Source: Fuerstiella sp.
Lineage (GTDB): Bacteria; Planctomycetota; Planctomycetia; Planctomycetales; Planctomycetaceae
Assembly: GCA_014238335.1 (NCBI GenBank)
Contig: JABABI010000005.1
Location: 1 to 64,000 of the forward strand
DNA length: 64,000 nucleotides
Direction: 5' to 3'
Below the pieces are notes generated by a model, which saw only the letters and a list, made by a program, of their open reading frames with translations, ran no database searches and had not been told where the DNA came from. The position numbers and the translations under genes were made by a program. Of the stretch, positions 49,699 to 63,297 are shown in pieces. Numbering within the stretch: position 1 is the first letter of the stretch; the number at the start of each line of letters is the position of its first letter.

Positions 49699-50991
49699 GT
49701 GTCAGGAACCGACACACAATTTCAACCCGCTTCGATGGCTGACCGAGCTTCCGCGCAGGCTATTGGCTTTCTGATGCAGCAGGGGATCGAGAACGCCGAT
49801 TGCCTGTCACTGGCGGCTGGCTTTGTGGATCCGGAAACACTTCCGGTAGACCTTGTCCGCGAAGCCACTGTAAAACTGATGGGCGGACCTGCTGGAAAAC
49901 CAACGTTGCAGTACGGCACGACGCCAGGGTCAGACAGCCTGCGCGAAGTGTTTCGGAACTATCTTACTGAGCTCGAAGGTGACTCAACGCAACTGAAATC
50001 ACTGTCGCTGGATCGCATCGTGCTGACGACCGGTTCGCAGCAATTGCTGCTGCTGGTGTCGCAGGCGCTGTTTAATCCTGGCGACATCTGTCTTGTGGCG
50101 GCCCCCACGTACTTTGTCTACCTGGATGTCCTTGACGGAGTTGGCGCCAAAGCCATTCCCGTCACGACAGACGAAAACGGAATGTGTCCGGAAGCACTGG
50201 ACACTGAATTGCAGCGGCTGAGTAGCGAAGGTCAGCTGCACAGAGTCAAGCTGGTTTATGTGGTCAGCTACCACGACAACCCGGCCGGCGTTTCAGTCAG
50301 CGCCGAGCGACGACCTCGACTGATGGACGTCGTTCGAAAATGGTCCGCCGATCAGCATCTTTTTCTGCTGGAAGATGCAGCCTACCGGGAACTGCACTAC
50401 GACGGTCCGGTGCTGCCGAGTATTTTTTCGTATGATCAGCAGGATAAAGACGATCCACAGCACGTGATCCTGTCGCAGACGTTCTCGAAAAGTTTTTCAC
50501 CTGGCCTGCGAGTCGGCGTGGGCGTGTTGCCGCAGCAGTTGGTGAAGCCAGTGTTTGATCTGAAGTGCAACGAAGATTTCGGCTCCGGACATCTCAGTCA
50601 GAACGTCGTGGCCAGCGTACTGCAGTCCGGAGCGTATCGTCAACACGTGTCTCGACTGCAGCACAGCTACAAAGGCAAACGTGATGCCATGCTGGCCGCT
50701 GCAGATGAATTCTTTTTGGACATTCCAGGAGTCTCATGGCTGCGGCCGAACGGCGGGTTGTATGTCTGGATGACGCTTCCGGACCACGTGAATACCGGGT
50801 TCGACAGTGACATGTTCAAACAGGCAACCCATACGGATAAGGTGATGTACGTGCCGGGAGAACTGTGTTATCCGTCCGATTGGGATCAACGGCCTCGAAA
50901 CCAGATGCGTCTGAGTTACGGAGTTCTGGACAATGAGGGCATCCGCGAAGGCATGAAGCGTCTGGCCTCGGCAGTGCGGGCAGTGGTGTAG
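49699..50991 (+). CDS. PLP-dependent aminotransferase, class I/II (LysN/2-aminoadipate-type)
   Basis: 'LQYGTTPGSDSLREVFRNYL', 'LTTGSQQLLLLVSQALFNPGD', 'LVYVVSYHDNPAGVSVSAERR', 'LSQTFSKSFSPGLRVGVGVLP' (PLP Lys). Confidence 0.9.
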   Translation: MSGTDTQFQPASMADRASAQAIGFLMQQGIENADCLSLAAGFVDPETLPVDLVREATVKLMGGPAGKPTLQYGTTPGSDSLREVFRNYLTELEGDSTQLKSLSLDRIVLTTGSQQLLLLVSQALFNPGDICLVAAPTYFVYLDVLDGVGAKAIPVTTDENGMCPEALDTELQRLSSEGQLHRVKLVYVVSYHDNPAGVSVSAERRPRLMDVVRKWSADQHLFLLEDAAYRELHYDGPVLPSIFSYDQQDKDDPQHVILSQTFSKSFSPGLRVGVGVLPQQLVKPVFDLKCNEDFGSGHLSQNVVASVLQSGAYRQHVSRLQHSYKGKRDAMLAAADEFFLDIPGVSWLRPNGGLYVWMTLPDHVNTGFDSDMFKQATHTDKVMYVPGELCYPSDWDQRPRNQMRLSYGVLDNEGIREGMKRLASAVRAVV

Positions 50992-50997
50992 CGAATC

Positions 50998-53900
50998 GTG
51001 CCGGAAATACCGGAATATCAGCAACCCATTCGTAGACCGACTCCGGCACTGTCCCGGTCCGGCCAGATGCCCTTCCCATATGCCGAGCTGCATTGCCGGA
51101 CGAACTTTTCGTTTCTGGAAGGTGCGTCTCACGCGGACGAACTGGTCGCAACCGCACAGAGCCTGGGGTATCGAGCACTGGCGGTCACTGACCGCAACAG
51201 CCTGGCGGGCGTTGTTCGAGCACACGTGGCAGCAAAGAAGGCCGGACTGAAACTGCTGGTCGGTGCCGAGATCGTTCCGACTGACGGACCGGCGATGGTG
51301 TTGCTCGCCACGGACCGAGCTGCCTATGGTCGACTGTCTCAGCTGATTACCATCGGACGCCGTCGTGCGCCAAAAGGGGAATGCCGCCTTAAGTTTGCGG
51401 ACGTTGTCGAACACAACAAAGGACTGCTGTGCAGCATTCCCATGTCGACGGAAAGTCAGCAGCGCTACGCCGGCACGTTTCAGTCGAATGTGAGAAGTGA
51501 AGTTGTCGAAGAGCAGTTGATTCGCTGCCAGGCGGTGTTTGGCGATCGCTGTTATGCGCTGGCGGAACTGCATCTTGGCCCGAACGACTCAGCGAAATTA
51601 CATCGCTGGTTGGAAATCTGTGATCGGCTGCAGCTGCCCCTGGCCGTTGCCAATGACGTGCACTACCACGTGACTCAGCGACGACCACTGCACGATGTGG
51701 TAACCGCTATCCGTCACAGCGCAACTCTGCAGTCGTTGGGTCACGAACTGCATCCAAACGGCGAACGATTCTTGAAGCCAACATCGGATCTGCTGCGTCT
51801 GTTCGAAGACCGTGCCGAACTGCTGCAGCGGACTGTTGAAATCGCGGACCGCTGCACGTTTTCGCTGGATGAGCTGCGCTATGAGTACCCGGAGGAACTG
51901 GTACCCGACGGAACGACGCTGTCTGAGCATCTTGCAGCCTTGACGTGGCGAGGTGCAGAAAAACGATATCCCGACGGCGTTCCGGAGAAAGTCCTGAACC
52001 TGATTAAACACGAATTGTCGCTGATCAGCGAGATGAAATACGAGGCCTACTTTCTGACGGTCCATGATCTTGTGCGGTTTGCGAGGTCTCGCGGAATTCT
52101 GTGTCAGGGCCGGGGCAGTGCGGCGAACTCGGTCGTTTGTTTTTGTCTGGGTGTGACGTCTGTCGACCCGGACCGCATCGACGTTCTGTTCGAACGTTTC
52201 ATCAGCAAAGAACGCGATGAGGCACCGGACATCGACATCGACTTTGAGCACGAACGCCGCGAAGAGGTGCTGCAATACTTGTACGAACGCTACGGCCGCG
52301 AGCGAGCCGGAATGACGGGCGTCGTGATTACTTATCGGCCACGGTCCGCCGTTCGCGATGTGGCAAAGACGCTGGCGCTGTCGAATGATCGCATCGACAA
52401 ACTGGCGTCTCAGCTGGAACACGTCGACCTGTCAGAGCAGATGCCGGAACGTGTTCGCGAAGGTGGCATCGACCCGGAATCATTGCTCGGCCGGCGGCTG
52501 ATCAAACTGGTCGACACGCTGCTGGGTTTTCCGAGGCACCTGTCGCAACATGTGGGCGGCATGGTGATGTCGCAGGGACCGCTCAGCGAGCTGGTCCCCA
52601 TCGAAAACGCGGCGATGCCGGGACGGACGGTGATTCAGTGGGACAAGAACGACCTTGACGCTCTGGGACTGCTGAAAGTCGACTGCCTGGCGCTGGGCAT
52701 GCTCAGCTGCATCCGCCGCTGCTTTGAAATGGTCAAATACCATCACGGCAGGGAATTGACGCTCGCAAACGTGCCGTCCGAAGACAGCGCTGTCTATGAC
52801 ATGGTGAGCGCGGCAGATACAGTCGGCGTCTTTCAGATCGAAAGTCGTGCTCAGATGAGCATGCTGCCACGGCTGAAACCGCACTGTTTCTACGATCTGG
52901 TCATCGAAGTCGCCATTGTTCGACCGGGACCGATTCAGGGTGACATGGTGCACCCGTATTTGCGGCGACGCAACGGCGAGGAACCCGTGGAGTACCCGAA
53001 CAAGGCACTTCGCTCCGTACTGCATAAGACTCTGGGAGTTCCCATCTTTCAGGAGCAGGCAATGCGACTGGCCATTGTCGCGGCGGGTTTCACACCGGGC
53101 GAAGCTGACCAGCTACGACGAGCGATGGGAGCGTGGCGGAAGACGGGCGTGATTGAACAGTTCCGGCGCAAGCTGGTGGATGGCATGCTGTCCAACGGTT
53201 ACGACAAAGAGTATGCTGAACGGGTCTTCAAACAGATCAGCGGTTTCGGAGAGTACGGTTTTCCGGAATCACATGCGGCCAGCTTCGCGCTGCTGGTTTA
53301 TGTGTCAGCGTGGCTGAAACGATTTCATCCAGCTGTATTCGCGGCAGCTTTGGTGAATAGCCAGCCGATGGGCTTCTACGCTCCGGCTCAGCTGGTGCGT
53401 GACGCTCGTGAGCACGGCGTGCACGTCAGTTCGGTGGACGTCAACTTCAGTTGCTGGGACTGCACGCTGGAGCCGTTGGATAATGCTGCAACGGCGGATA
53501 CGGGCTCCACCCGACATGTGCCGCTGGATCACCACGACGAAAATCACAGCCTGCGACTTGGTTTTCGTCTGCTGCGAGGTTTCTCTCAGGAGCATGCCGT
53601 TGTCATCGAAACCGCAAGGCGCAGCGGTGGAGCCTTCACGTGCTTCGATGACTTCGCCAAACGCACGCGACTCGGGCGCACCACGCTGCAGCAGCTTGCG
53701 CGAGCGGACGCATTTGCAGCGCTTGATATCAATCGACGTGATGCCTTATGGAAGTCGTTGCCGGCGCAACAGGCGATGCCGCTGTTTAACGATCTTGAAG
53801 GTCCGGTGGTTGACGAAGCAGATCCACATCTGCCTACGATGTCAGACCAGGACAGCGTTGTTCAGGACTACGCGACCGCTGGATTGTCATTGAAACAACA

Positions 53901-54261
53901 CCCCGTGTTGTTTCTGCGCGCACAGCTGACTGTGCTGCGCGCGATCTCAGCCGCCGACCTTGCCGAACACGCTCCCGATCGTCGAGTGAAAGTGGCGGGA
54001 CTGGTCCTGATGCGACAGCGACCGCAAACGGCAGCAGGCATCACGTTCATGACGCTGGAAGACGAAACTGGAATTACCAACCTGGTTATCTATCCCAATG
54101 TGTGGCAGCGATTTCGGCAGACGGCTCGTTTCGCGACGGTGCTGATGGCCTCCGGACGACTGCAGCGTGAGGGCGACGTGATTCACGTCGTGTGTGATCG
54201 ACTGGACGATGTGTCCGAAATGCTGGCACGGCTGGAGTCGCGGTCACGGGATTTTCGCTGA
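50998..54261 (+). CDS. dnaE2: Error-prone DNA polymerase DnaE2 (C-family alpha subunit)
   Basis: PHP start 'YAELHCRTNFSFLEGASHADELV', 'CQGRGSAANSVVCFCLGVTSVDP', 'EAPDIDIDFEHERREEVLQYLYERYGRERAGMTGVVITYRPRSAVRDVAKTL', C-terminal OB-fold ending '...VVCDRLDDVSEMLARLESRSRDFR', typical of DnaE2. Confidence 0.92.
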   Translation: MPEIPEYQQPIRRPTPALSRSGQMPFPYAELHCRTNFSFLEGASHADELVATAQSLGYRALAVTDRNSLAGVVRAHVAAKKAGLKLLVGAEIVPTDGPAMVLLATDRAAYGRLSQLITIGRRRAPKGECRLKFADVVEHNKGLLCSIPMSTESQQRYAGTFQSNVRSEVVEEQLIRCQAVFGDRCYALAELHLGPNDSAKLHRWLEICDRLQLPLAVANDVHYHVTQRRPLHDVVTAIRHSATLQSLGHELHPNGERFLKPTSDLLRLFEDRAELLQRTVEIADRCTFSLDELRYEYPEELVPDGTTLSEHLAALTWRGAEKRYPDGVPEKVLNLIKHELSLISEMKYEAYFLTVHDLVRFARSRGILCQGRGSAANSVVCFCLGVTSVDPDRIDVLFERFISKERDEAPDIDIDFEHERREEVLQYLYERYGRERAGMTGVVITYRPRSAVRDVAKTLALSNDRIDKLASQLEHVDLSEQMPERVREGGIDPESLLGRRLIKLVDTLLGFPRHLSQHVGGMVMSQGPLSELVPIENAAMPGRTVIQWDKNDLDALGLLKVDCLALGMLSCIRRCFEMVKYHHGRELTLANVPSEDSAVYDMVSAADTVGVFQIESRAQMSMLPRLKPHCFYDLVIEVAIVRPGPIQGDMVHPYLRRRNGEEPVEYPNKALRSVLHKTLGVPIFQEQAMRLAIVAAGFTPGEADQLRRAMGAWRKTGVIEQFRRKLVDGMLSNGYDKEYAERVFKQISGFGEYGFPESHAASFALLVYVSAWLKRFHPAVFAAALVNSQPMGFYAPAQLVRDAREHGVHVSSVDVNFSCWDCTLEPLDNAATADTGSTRHVPLDHHDENHSLRLGFRLLRGFSQEHAVVIETARRSGGAFTCFDDFAKRTRLGRTTLQQLARADAFAALDINRRDALWKSLPAQQAMPLFNDLEGPVVDEADPHLPTMSDQDSVVQDYATAGLSLKQHPVLFLRAQLTVLRAISAADLAEHAPDRRVKVAGLVLMRQRPQTAAGITFMTLEDETGITNLVIYPNVWQRFRQTARFATVLMASGRLQREGDVIHVVCDRLDDVSEMLARLESRSRDFR

Positions 54262-54383
54262 AGCCAAAAAATCCGAAAAAACTGCCGGAAGGTCGGTCTG
54301 AAAAATCGTTTTGAAGCCTTCAGTCGCCCATGTCCTCACCGTCTGAGGCATTCGAGTAACCCTGTTCACAGGAGTTCAGTGTC

Positions 54384-55280
54384 ATGTCGCATCGCTTGCA
54401 TATCGGTTTCCTGTTGGCCATCGTGACCTCAGTTGTATTCTTGCAGAGTGTCCGCAGCACTGAACCCGTCCGCCGCAGGGGGACAGCTTCTCGACCGATC
54501 ACGCAGCCGAAGTTCGATCCGGACGCCAGGAAAGTTGAGTTATTCACCGGAATGGCACAGGGCGCGTTCGCCACCAAAGTCATTGCGAGGGGGCCTCAGC
54601 ACGGAAGTGTCCTGATTACGAATACCACAACCGACCCGCTGACGGTTCAACTTCCCCAGGCGTTCGTGGCTGTCCATGTGCTGAAACAATTTCAGCCGGG
54701 CGGCAATGGCCAGGGGATCGGTAACAATGGGCCTGGTGGTCAGCAGCAACAACAGCAAGGCGGTCAGCAGTCGGTGGGTGGCGGATTTCAACAGCAGAAC
54801 GGTGCGGGCGCCGGTCAGAACTTTCTTGGTAACGGTAACGCCAATGGCAACGGGAATGGAAATCCCGGCGGTGGTCCGGGATTCTGTTCCATTCCTCCGG
54901 AAGCAACAGTCGCAGTGCCGTACGTGTCCGCCTGCCTGAATCACGGCAAACCGGATCCTACGCCGCGGGCAAACTACAAGCTGATGAAAGTTGACCAGTA
55001 CACACAGGATCCCGTGCTGCAGGAACTGATCGCTCGGGTCGGCACCGGCACACTCAACCGGCAGGCGGCTCAGGCGGCCGTGTGGAATCGGACCGATGAC
55101 ATGAGCTGGAAGGAACTCACTGCGACGTTCACCTATCAGGTCGTCGGCAAAGTGCCGTACTTCAAGGCCGGTGAACTGAAAATGGCCAAAGAAGTGTCGT
55201 CACGAGCGATCGCGCTGGCAGCCGAGCGAACACGAAATCCATCGGCTGAGACGACGGTTGTGGTAACCGAAAGCCGGTAA
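54384..55280 (+). CDS. Exported hypothetical protein with G/N/Q-rich low-complexity insert
   Basis: Signal-like 'LHIGFLLAIVTSVVFLQSVRS' and 'NGQGIGNNGPGGQQQQQQGGQQSVGGGFQQQNGAGAGQNFLGNGNANGNGNGNPGGG' between ordered domains. Confidence 0.75.
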   Translation: MSHRLHIGFLLAIVTSVVFLQSVRSTEPVRRRGTASRPITQPKFDPDARKVELFTGMAQGAFATKVIARGPQHGSVLITNTTTDPLTVQLPQAFVAVHVLKQFQPGGNGQGIGNNGPGGQQQQQQGGQQSVGGGFQQQNGAGAGQNFLGNGNANGNGNGNPGGGPGFCSIPPEATVAVPYVSACLNHGKPDPTPRANYKLMKVDQYTQDPVLQELIARVGTGTLNRQAAQAAVWNRTDDMSWKELTATFTYQVVGKVPYFKAGELKMAKEVSSRAIALAAERTRNPSAETTVVVTESR

Positions 55281-55713
55281 TCACAACGGTTCCTGAGCGA
55301 ACAGCTGGAACGTGTCTCGTCTTGCGGAGGTGGAACAGTGGCAGCCTTCTCTGAAAGCGACAGGTTCTCAGTGCTGGCCCCTGGTGGCAAACCAGGTCGT
55401 GGCGGGTTACCCCCAGTCACGGTGACCGAGTGTATTTGCGGCTAAGGCCGGCAGATCGCTGGCTCCTGCTAAAGAGTGAGGCGGCGTGGAACACGCAGGC
55501 GATTCCGCAAGTCTCAAGGTCTGACACGTTGTTCCGCCCACGCGTTCCGGTGCCACCGCCGGGATGGCATGCTCCCGTTTGTGGGAAAGGATGCCGGCGA
55601 TTACTCGTCTCTTTGACTGAGAATTTCACGGCGGTAGACTCTCGCCGCCCCGCGAAATCCTGTGCTTTTAGCAAGTTGGGAAAGCGGTCGCGAGGAATTC
55701 CGGAGCTGCCAAC

Positions 55714-56004
55714 ATGGTCGAAGACTCTGCCTCCCGACGCCGCCGACGCACTGCCGCTATGGCTCAGGCGTATCGCGATTCACACGAAATTATGTCGGCA
55801 GCGATGTCGATTGCGATCTTCGCGGGAGGTGGGTATTGGTTGGATACAAGGTACGGTTGGAAACCGGCTCTGACAATCTGTGGCGCCTGTCTTGGTTGTG
55901 TTATGGCGGCGTTCTCACTTCGCAGATTGTTGGTGCGACTGGATGAGCAGTCCAGGCGTGACCGGGGTCAGCAAGCCGACAACAGGGAAACTCATCAGGA
56001 GTGA
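55714..56004 (+). CDS. AtpZ/AtpI family F1Fo ATP synthase-associated membrane protein
   Basis: Two-TM 'MSIAIFAGGGYWLDTRYGWKPALTICGACLGCVMAAFSLRRLL'. First gene of the atp operon. Confidence 0.75.
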   Translation: MVEDSASRRRRRTAAMAQAYRDSHEIMSAAMSIAIFAGGGYWLDTRYGWKPALTICGACLGCVMAAFSLRRLLVRLDEQSRRDRGQQADNRETHQE

Positions 56005-56435
56005 CCGGACAACAGAAAGGGAGTGCTCTTCCGTCTGCCATTCTTCTTACAGTGGTGATTGCCGCTGCGTGGGGAGTGTGTGTTTGGCCGGCCAGAGCTC
56101 TTCGCGGTGACGGCGTTCTGTGGATGTCAATCGCTGCGATTTGCTGTCTTATTCCCGGTTGGGTTGTTGTGTTTCTGTCAGGCCTCGCTATCTTTTCGAA
56201 CGAGCTGGCAGTGATGCTGGTTCAGACGATGGTGCGGTTGATGTCAGTGTCAGTCGTTGCAATTGTGGTTAAGAAGACCCGACCTGAGCTGGGGTTCGCC
56301 GGGTTCTTTGGCTGGTTGGTTGGGTTTTATCTACTCGCTCTTCTTACAGAAGTATGGCTGATGTTTCGTCATCGAAGCAGCAGTCAGTCGGCAGTGTCCG
56401 CGTCGGATGCTGAGGCAGGTCACGGTCTGGAATAG
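56001..56435 (+). CDS. Small membrane protein of the atp operon (ATP synthase I-like)
   Basis: Four predicted hydrophobic segments. 4-bp ATGA overlap with the previous gene, directly upstream of atpB. Confidence 0.6.
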   Translation: MTGQQKGSALPSAILLTVVIAAAWGVCVWPARALRGDGVLWMSIAAICCLIPGWVVVFLSGLAIFSNELAVMLVQTMVRLMSVSVVAIVVKKTRPELGFAGFFGWLVGFYLLALLTEVWLMFRHRSSSQSAVSASDAEAGHGLE

Positions 56436-56464
56436 GCCGTTATCAGGAAGTGGATCGCGTTTCA

Positions 56465-57355
56465 ATGAGCGCTGAACACGAAGTTGATCATTTTCACCAC
56501 GTGCGTGATGCACCGGGTTTCGACATTCCTGGAGGAATGGCGGATGCTCACGGGCACGGTACGTTGGATATTCACCTGCCCGAAATTCTTGGTGTTCCCA
56601 TCACCAAGTTTATGGTTTTGCAGGTTGTTGCCGCGGTTTTCGTATTTGTGGTGTTTCGCGGGCTGGCACAACGGATTCAGAATGGTGAACCTGCCAAGGG
56701 GCGGTTCTGGAATTTCTGGGAAGTCATTGCACTATTCATCCGCGACGAAGTTGTTCGGCCCACGATTGGTGATCATCACCATGAGTATCGAGGGCACGAA
56801 GGTGGGCACGAACAGGCCGGTCACGCTGCCGACAAGTACCTGCCGTTCATCTGGAGCTGCTTCTTTTACATTCTGATCTGCAATCTGCTGGGTGCTGTCC
56901 CTTGGCTTGGGTCGGCAACGGGCAATATTAACGTCACGGCCGTTCTGGCTATTTCCGCATTCGTCGCCACCGTCTTTTACGGTTTCACGACAATGGGGCC
57001 AGCGGGCTTCTTTTGGAATATGAAACCGGACACTGGAGTTCCCGGAGCATTTGGTGCGATGCTCGCATGGGGTATTCTGGCAATTGAAGTCTTCGGGTTC
57101 TTTATTAAGCACAGCGTGCTGGCGGTTCGATTGTTTGCAAACATTATGGGTGGCCACACTGTTGTCGCAGTGATTCTTGGATTCATCGCCGCGTCAGCTC
57201 ACAGCAGCGGTTTGCTGTGGGGGGCTGTGACGTTTGGCAGCGTGATTGGTCAGGTACTCATTGGTCTGTTGGAACTGTTTGTTGCATTTCTGCAGGCGTA
57301 TGTGTTCGTGTTCCTTGCGACTATCTTTATTGCAGGGGCTGTGCACGAGCATTAG
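56465..57355 (+). CDS. atpB: F1Fo ATP synthase subunit a
   Basis: 'HSVLAVRLFANIMGGHTVVAVILGF' and 'LELFVAFLQAYVFVFLATIFIAGAVHEH'. Confidence 0.96.
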   Translation: MSAEHEVDHFHHVRDAPGFDIPGGMADAHGHGTLDIHLPEILGVPITKFMVLQVVAAVFVFVVFRGLAQRIQNGEPAKGRFWNFWEVIALFIRDEVVRPTIGDHHHEYRGHEGGHEQAGHAADKYLPFIWSCFFYILICNLLGAVPWLGSATGNINVTAVLAISAFVATVFYGFTTMGPAGFFWNMKPDTGVPGAFGAMLAWGILAIEVFGFFIKHSVLAVRLFANIMGGHTVVAVILGFIAASAHSSGLLWGAVTFGSVIGQVLIGLLELFVAFLQAYVFVFLATIFIAGAVHEH

Positions 57356-57470
57356 TTCCCGCATCTGTCTAAGTACGTGAAGATCGTTATGAAATTGGCT
57401 GGCTGTTTGGTCAGGTCAGTAGAGTTACAAACCGTTTCCTGAAGAAACATTGTTCGAAGAGGAGTTTCTC

Positions 57471-57755
57471 GTGAGTCAAACTGTAAAGTACTTTTGCTTG
57501 GGAATTGCAGCGTTCGTCGCGTTGTCGGTTCCTGCGATGGCACAGGAAGAAGCCACAGCTGCAATTCCTGCAGCCGTTGGTGCTGGAATTGTTTTGCTTG
57601 GTGCCGGTTTGGGCATCGGCAAAATTGGAGCTGCCGCTGTTGAAAGCATGGCTCGTCAGCCGGAAGTTGCCGGCGACATTCGAGGTGCCATGATTGTTGC
57701 TGCAGCGTTGATCGAAGGTGCAACATTTTTTGCACTTATCGTCTGCATGATCTGA
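57471..57755 (+). CDS. atpE: F1Fo ATP synthase subunit c
   Basis: 'GAGIVLLGAGLGIGKIGAAAVESMARQPEVAGDIRGAMIVAAALIEGATFFALIVCMI'. GTG start at 57471 with N-terminal signal-like extension. Confidence 0.95.
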   Translation: MSQTVKYFCLGIAAFVALSVPAMAQEEATAAIPAAVGAGIVLLGAGLGIGKIGAAAVESMARQPEVAGDIRGAMIVAAALIEGATFFALIVCMI

Positions 57756-57836
57756 TGTTTGTTGTTTGTGGTCGGCATGTGGCTGCTTCGTAGTCGAGTG
57801 TCTGTCTATTTCCCTGTTCTTCGCTGGCGTGGTTTC

Positions 57837-58496
57837 ATGATGTTGCGACAGTTCGTTTTTGGATTATCGCGGGCATTCGTCCTGGCGAGCGTGGTTTTCT
57901 GTTTGGCAGTCATGTGTCCTGGGGCATCGGCTGCTGATCCGATGACCGCTGAAATGGACGATGCTGGTGGTCACGGGGTAGCGCTTGATGACGGACATGC
58001 CGAAACGGGCGTTCCGATCGGCTTCAAGCTGGATCTTGCACTTTGGTCGTTGATTGTCTTCCTGGTCTTTCTCTTCGTTCTGAAGAAGACGGCATGGGGG
58101 CCAATGATCGATGGGTTGGATAAGCGAGAGGCCGGCATTCGTGCTTCGATCGCCGAAGCGGACGAAAGTCAACGTAAGGCGCAGGCACTGCTTGCGGAGT
58201 ACGAAGACAAACTTCGGGGAGCCGAACAGACCGTCGCCGATATGGTGGCCGAAGCCAAACGCGATGCCGAACGGACCAGTCAGGACATCGTGGCTAAAGC
58301 TCAGTCAGAAGTTGAGTCTCTGCGAGACCGTGCCAAGGAAGATATTGGCCGGGCCAAAGATGCGGCTCTGGCAGAAGTCTTCAGCACAGTCAACAGCCAG
58401 GTTGCTCTGGCAACGGAACACGTTCTGGGGCGAGCTCTGAATGATGGAGATCAGGAACGGCTGATTCAGGAAGCTCTGGCGGAGATTTCCGGCTGA
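57837..58496 (+). CDS. atpF: F1Fo ATP synthase subunit b
   Basis: 'LDLALWSLIVFLVFLFVLKKTAWGPMIDGLDKREAGIRASIAEADESQRKAQALLAEYEDKL'. Likely ATG at 57837. Confidence 0.93.
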   Translation: MMLRQFVFGLSRAFVLASVVFCLAVMCPGASAADPMTAEMDDAGGHGVALDDGHAETGVPIGFKLDLALWSLIVFLVFLFVLKKTAWGPMIDGLDKREAGIRASIAEADESQRKAQALLAEYEDKLRGAEQTVADMVAEAKRDAERTSQDIVAKAQSEVESLRDRAKEDIGRAKDAALAEVFSTVNSQVALATEHVLGRALNDGDQERLIQEALAEISG

Positions 58497-58606
58497 CTTC
58501 TGTGTGAATCAGGGCTGGGGGCCTCCGTCGGAGTGTGGCAGTCGGAACGCAGTTGAATACAGGCCTTCTCACAGTGGCGGCCAGGTGTGTGGATTTTGAG
58601 GTAGTT

Positions 58607-60707
<2,101 letters not shown>

Positions 60708-60828
60708 GTATTCGACAGGTTATGGCTTGTTTCGTCGCAGCCCCTGGGGCAACGTCTTACAAGCCTGGAGTTTTCGCGGCCCGTTGGGCACGCGGTTAAT
60801 CGAAAAAAGAGTCAGTCTGACGTAACTC

Positions 60829-61707
60829 ATGGCTAACGCACGCTCACTTGTAAAACGACTTAAATCGGTCCGCAACATCCGCAAGATTACGCGGACGATG
60901 GAGCTGATTGCGACCGGTCGTTTCAAGAAGGCGATGGACCGGGCCACCGAGGCTGCCGCATATACCAGGAAGCTTTCAGAAATCGTTGGCGACCTTGGCA
61001 CGGCGGACCTGAAATTTTCCCATCCACTGCTGGAAGGGCGGCCTGAAACAAAGAAGTCCGTTCTGCTGGTGCTGACCTCCAATCGGGGTCTCTGTGGTGG
61101 CTACAACGGGTCCGTTCTTCGAAACACCCTGCGTCACATCAAGCAGCTCACGGAAGACGGCATTGAGTACACACTGGAGGTGTCGGGAAAACGCGGTGTT
61201 AAGTTCCTGAATTTTCAGCAGATCGATCTCGCCCGCACCTACGTCAATTTTGAAGACAAACCTACGTTTGCGGAAGTGGACGAATTGGGACTTCGCTACG
61301 TCGCTGACTACATTGCCGGACGCATCGACAGACTCGACGTGTCCTACACGAGGTTCGATTCCATTTCCCGACAGGAAGCTGTTGTCGAATCCATCCTGCC
61401 TCTGTCCAGTCTGGCCGGTGACAGTGATACTCAGGGTGAAGGCGGCAGCGTCGACTACGAATTCCAGCCGTCTCCACAGGAGATTCTGGAGGAACTGGTT
61501 CCGGCTGCGTTTCGTGCCAAACTGTTCAAGTGTTTTCTTGATGCGGCCGTCAGCGAGCAGATTGCTCGCATGGTTGCGATGAAGGGTGCGACAGAAAACG
61601 CAGACGAAATGGCAGGTACTCTGAAACAACAGTACAACCGGGCACGCCAGGCATCTATCACTTCCGAACTGGCCGAAATTATCGGTGGGGCAGCCGCACT
61701 GGAATAA
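60829..61707 (+). CDS. atpG: F1Fo ATP synthase subunit gamma
   Basis: 'MANARSLVKRLKSVRNIRKITRTMELIATGRFKKAMDRA', 'LTSNRGLCGGYNGSVLR', C-terminal 'NRARQASITSELAEIIGGAAALE'. Confidence 0.97.
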   Translation: MANARSLVKRLKSVRNIRKITRTMELIATGRFKKAMDRATEAAAYTRKLSEIVGDLGTADLKFSHPLLEGRPETKKSVLLVLTSNRGLCGGYNGSVLRNTLRHIKQLTEDGIEYTLEVSGKRGVKFLNFQQIDLARTYVNFEDKPTFAEVDELGLRYVADYIAGRIDRLDVSYTRFDSISRQEAVVESILPLSSLAGDSDTQGEGGSVDYEFQPSPQEILEELVPAAFRAKLFKCFLDAAVSEQIARMVAMKGATENADEMAGTLKQQYNRARQASITSELAEIIGGAAALE

Positions 61708-61721
61708 GAGACACAAGGTAC

Positions 61722-61749
61722 GCCGGAACCAGCCTCGCGCAGTTCCGGC
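61722..61749 (+). promoter_or_regulatory. atpG-atpD intergenic stem-loop
   Basis: GCCGGAAC-cagcctcgcgca-GTTCCGGC, a perfect 8-bp stem with no following T-tract. A second weaker CCGGA/TCCGG pairing lies at 61763..61788. Confidence 0.5.
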
Positions 61750-61809
61750 AGCAACAATATTGCCGGATCAGCGCTCCGCTTGTTCCGGTCTGCATAAATG
61801 ACAACGTAA

Positions 61810-63282
<1,473 letters not shown>

Positions 63283-63297
63283 TCACAGGACACCGTT

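Noticed and set aside
52480-53025. 181-aa minus-strand ORF inside dnaE2
   Set aside because: Antisense to a highly conserved polymerase region. No independent motif.
57471-57755. Possible Na+-specific c-ring
   Set aside because: The c-subunit has the carboxylate (ALIEGATFF) but not the Gln...Glu-Ser/Thr pattern associated with Na+ binding. A proton-type ring is more likely.
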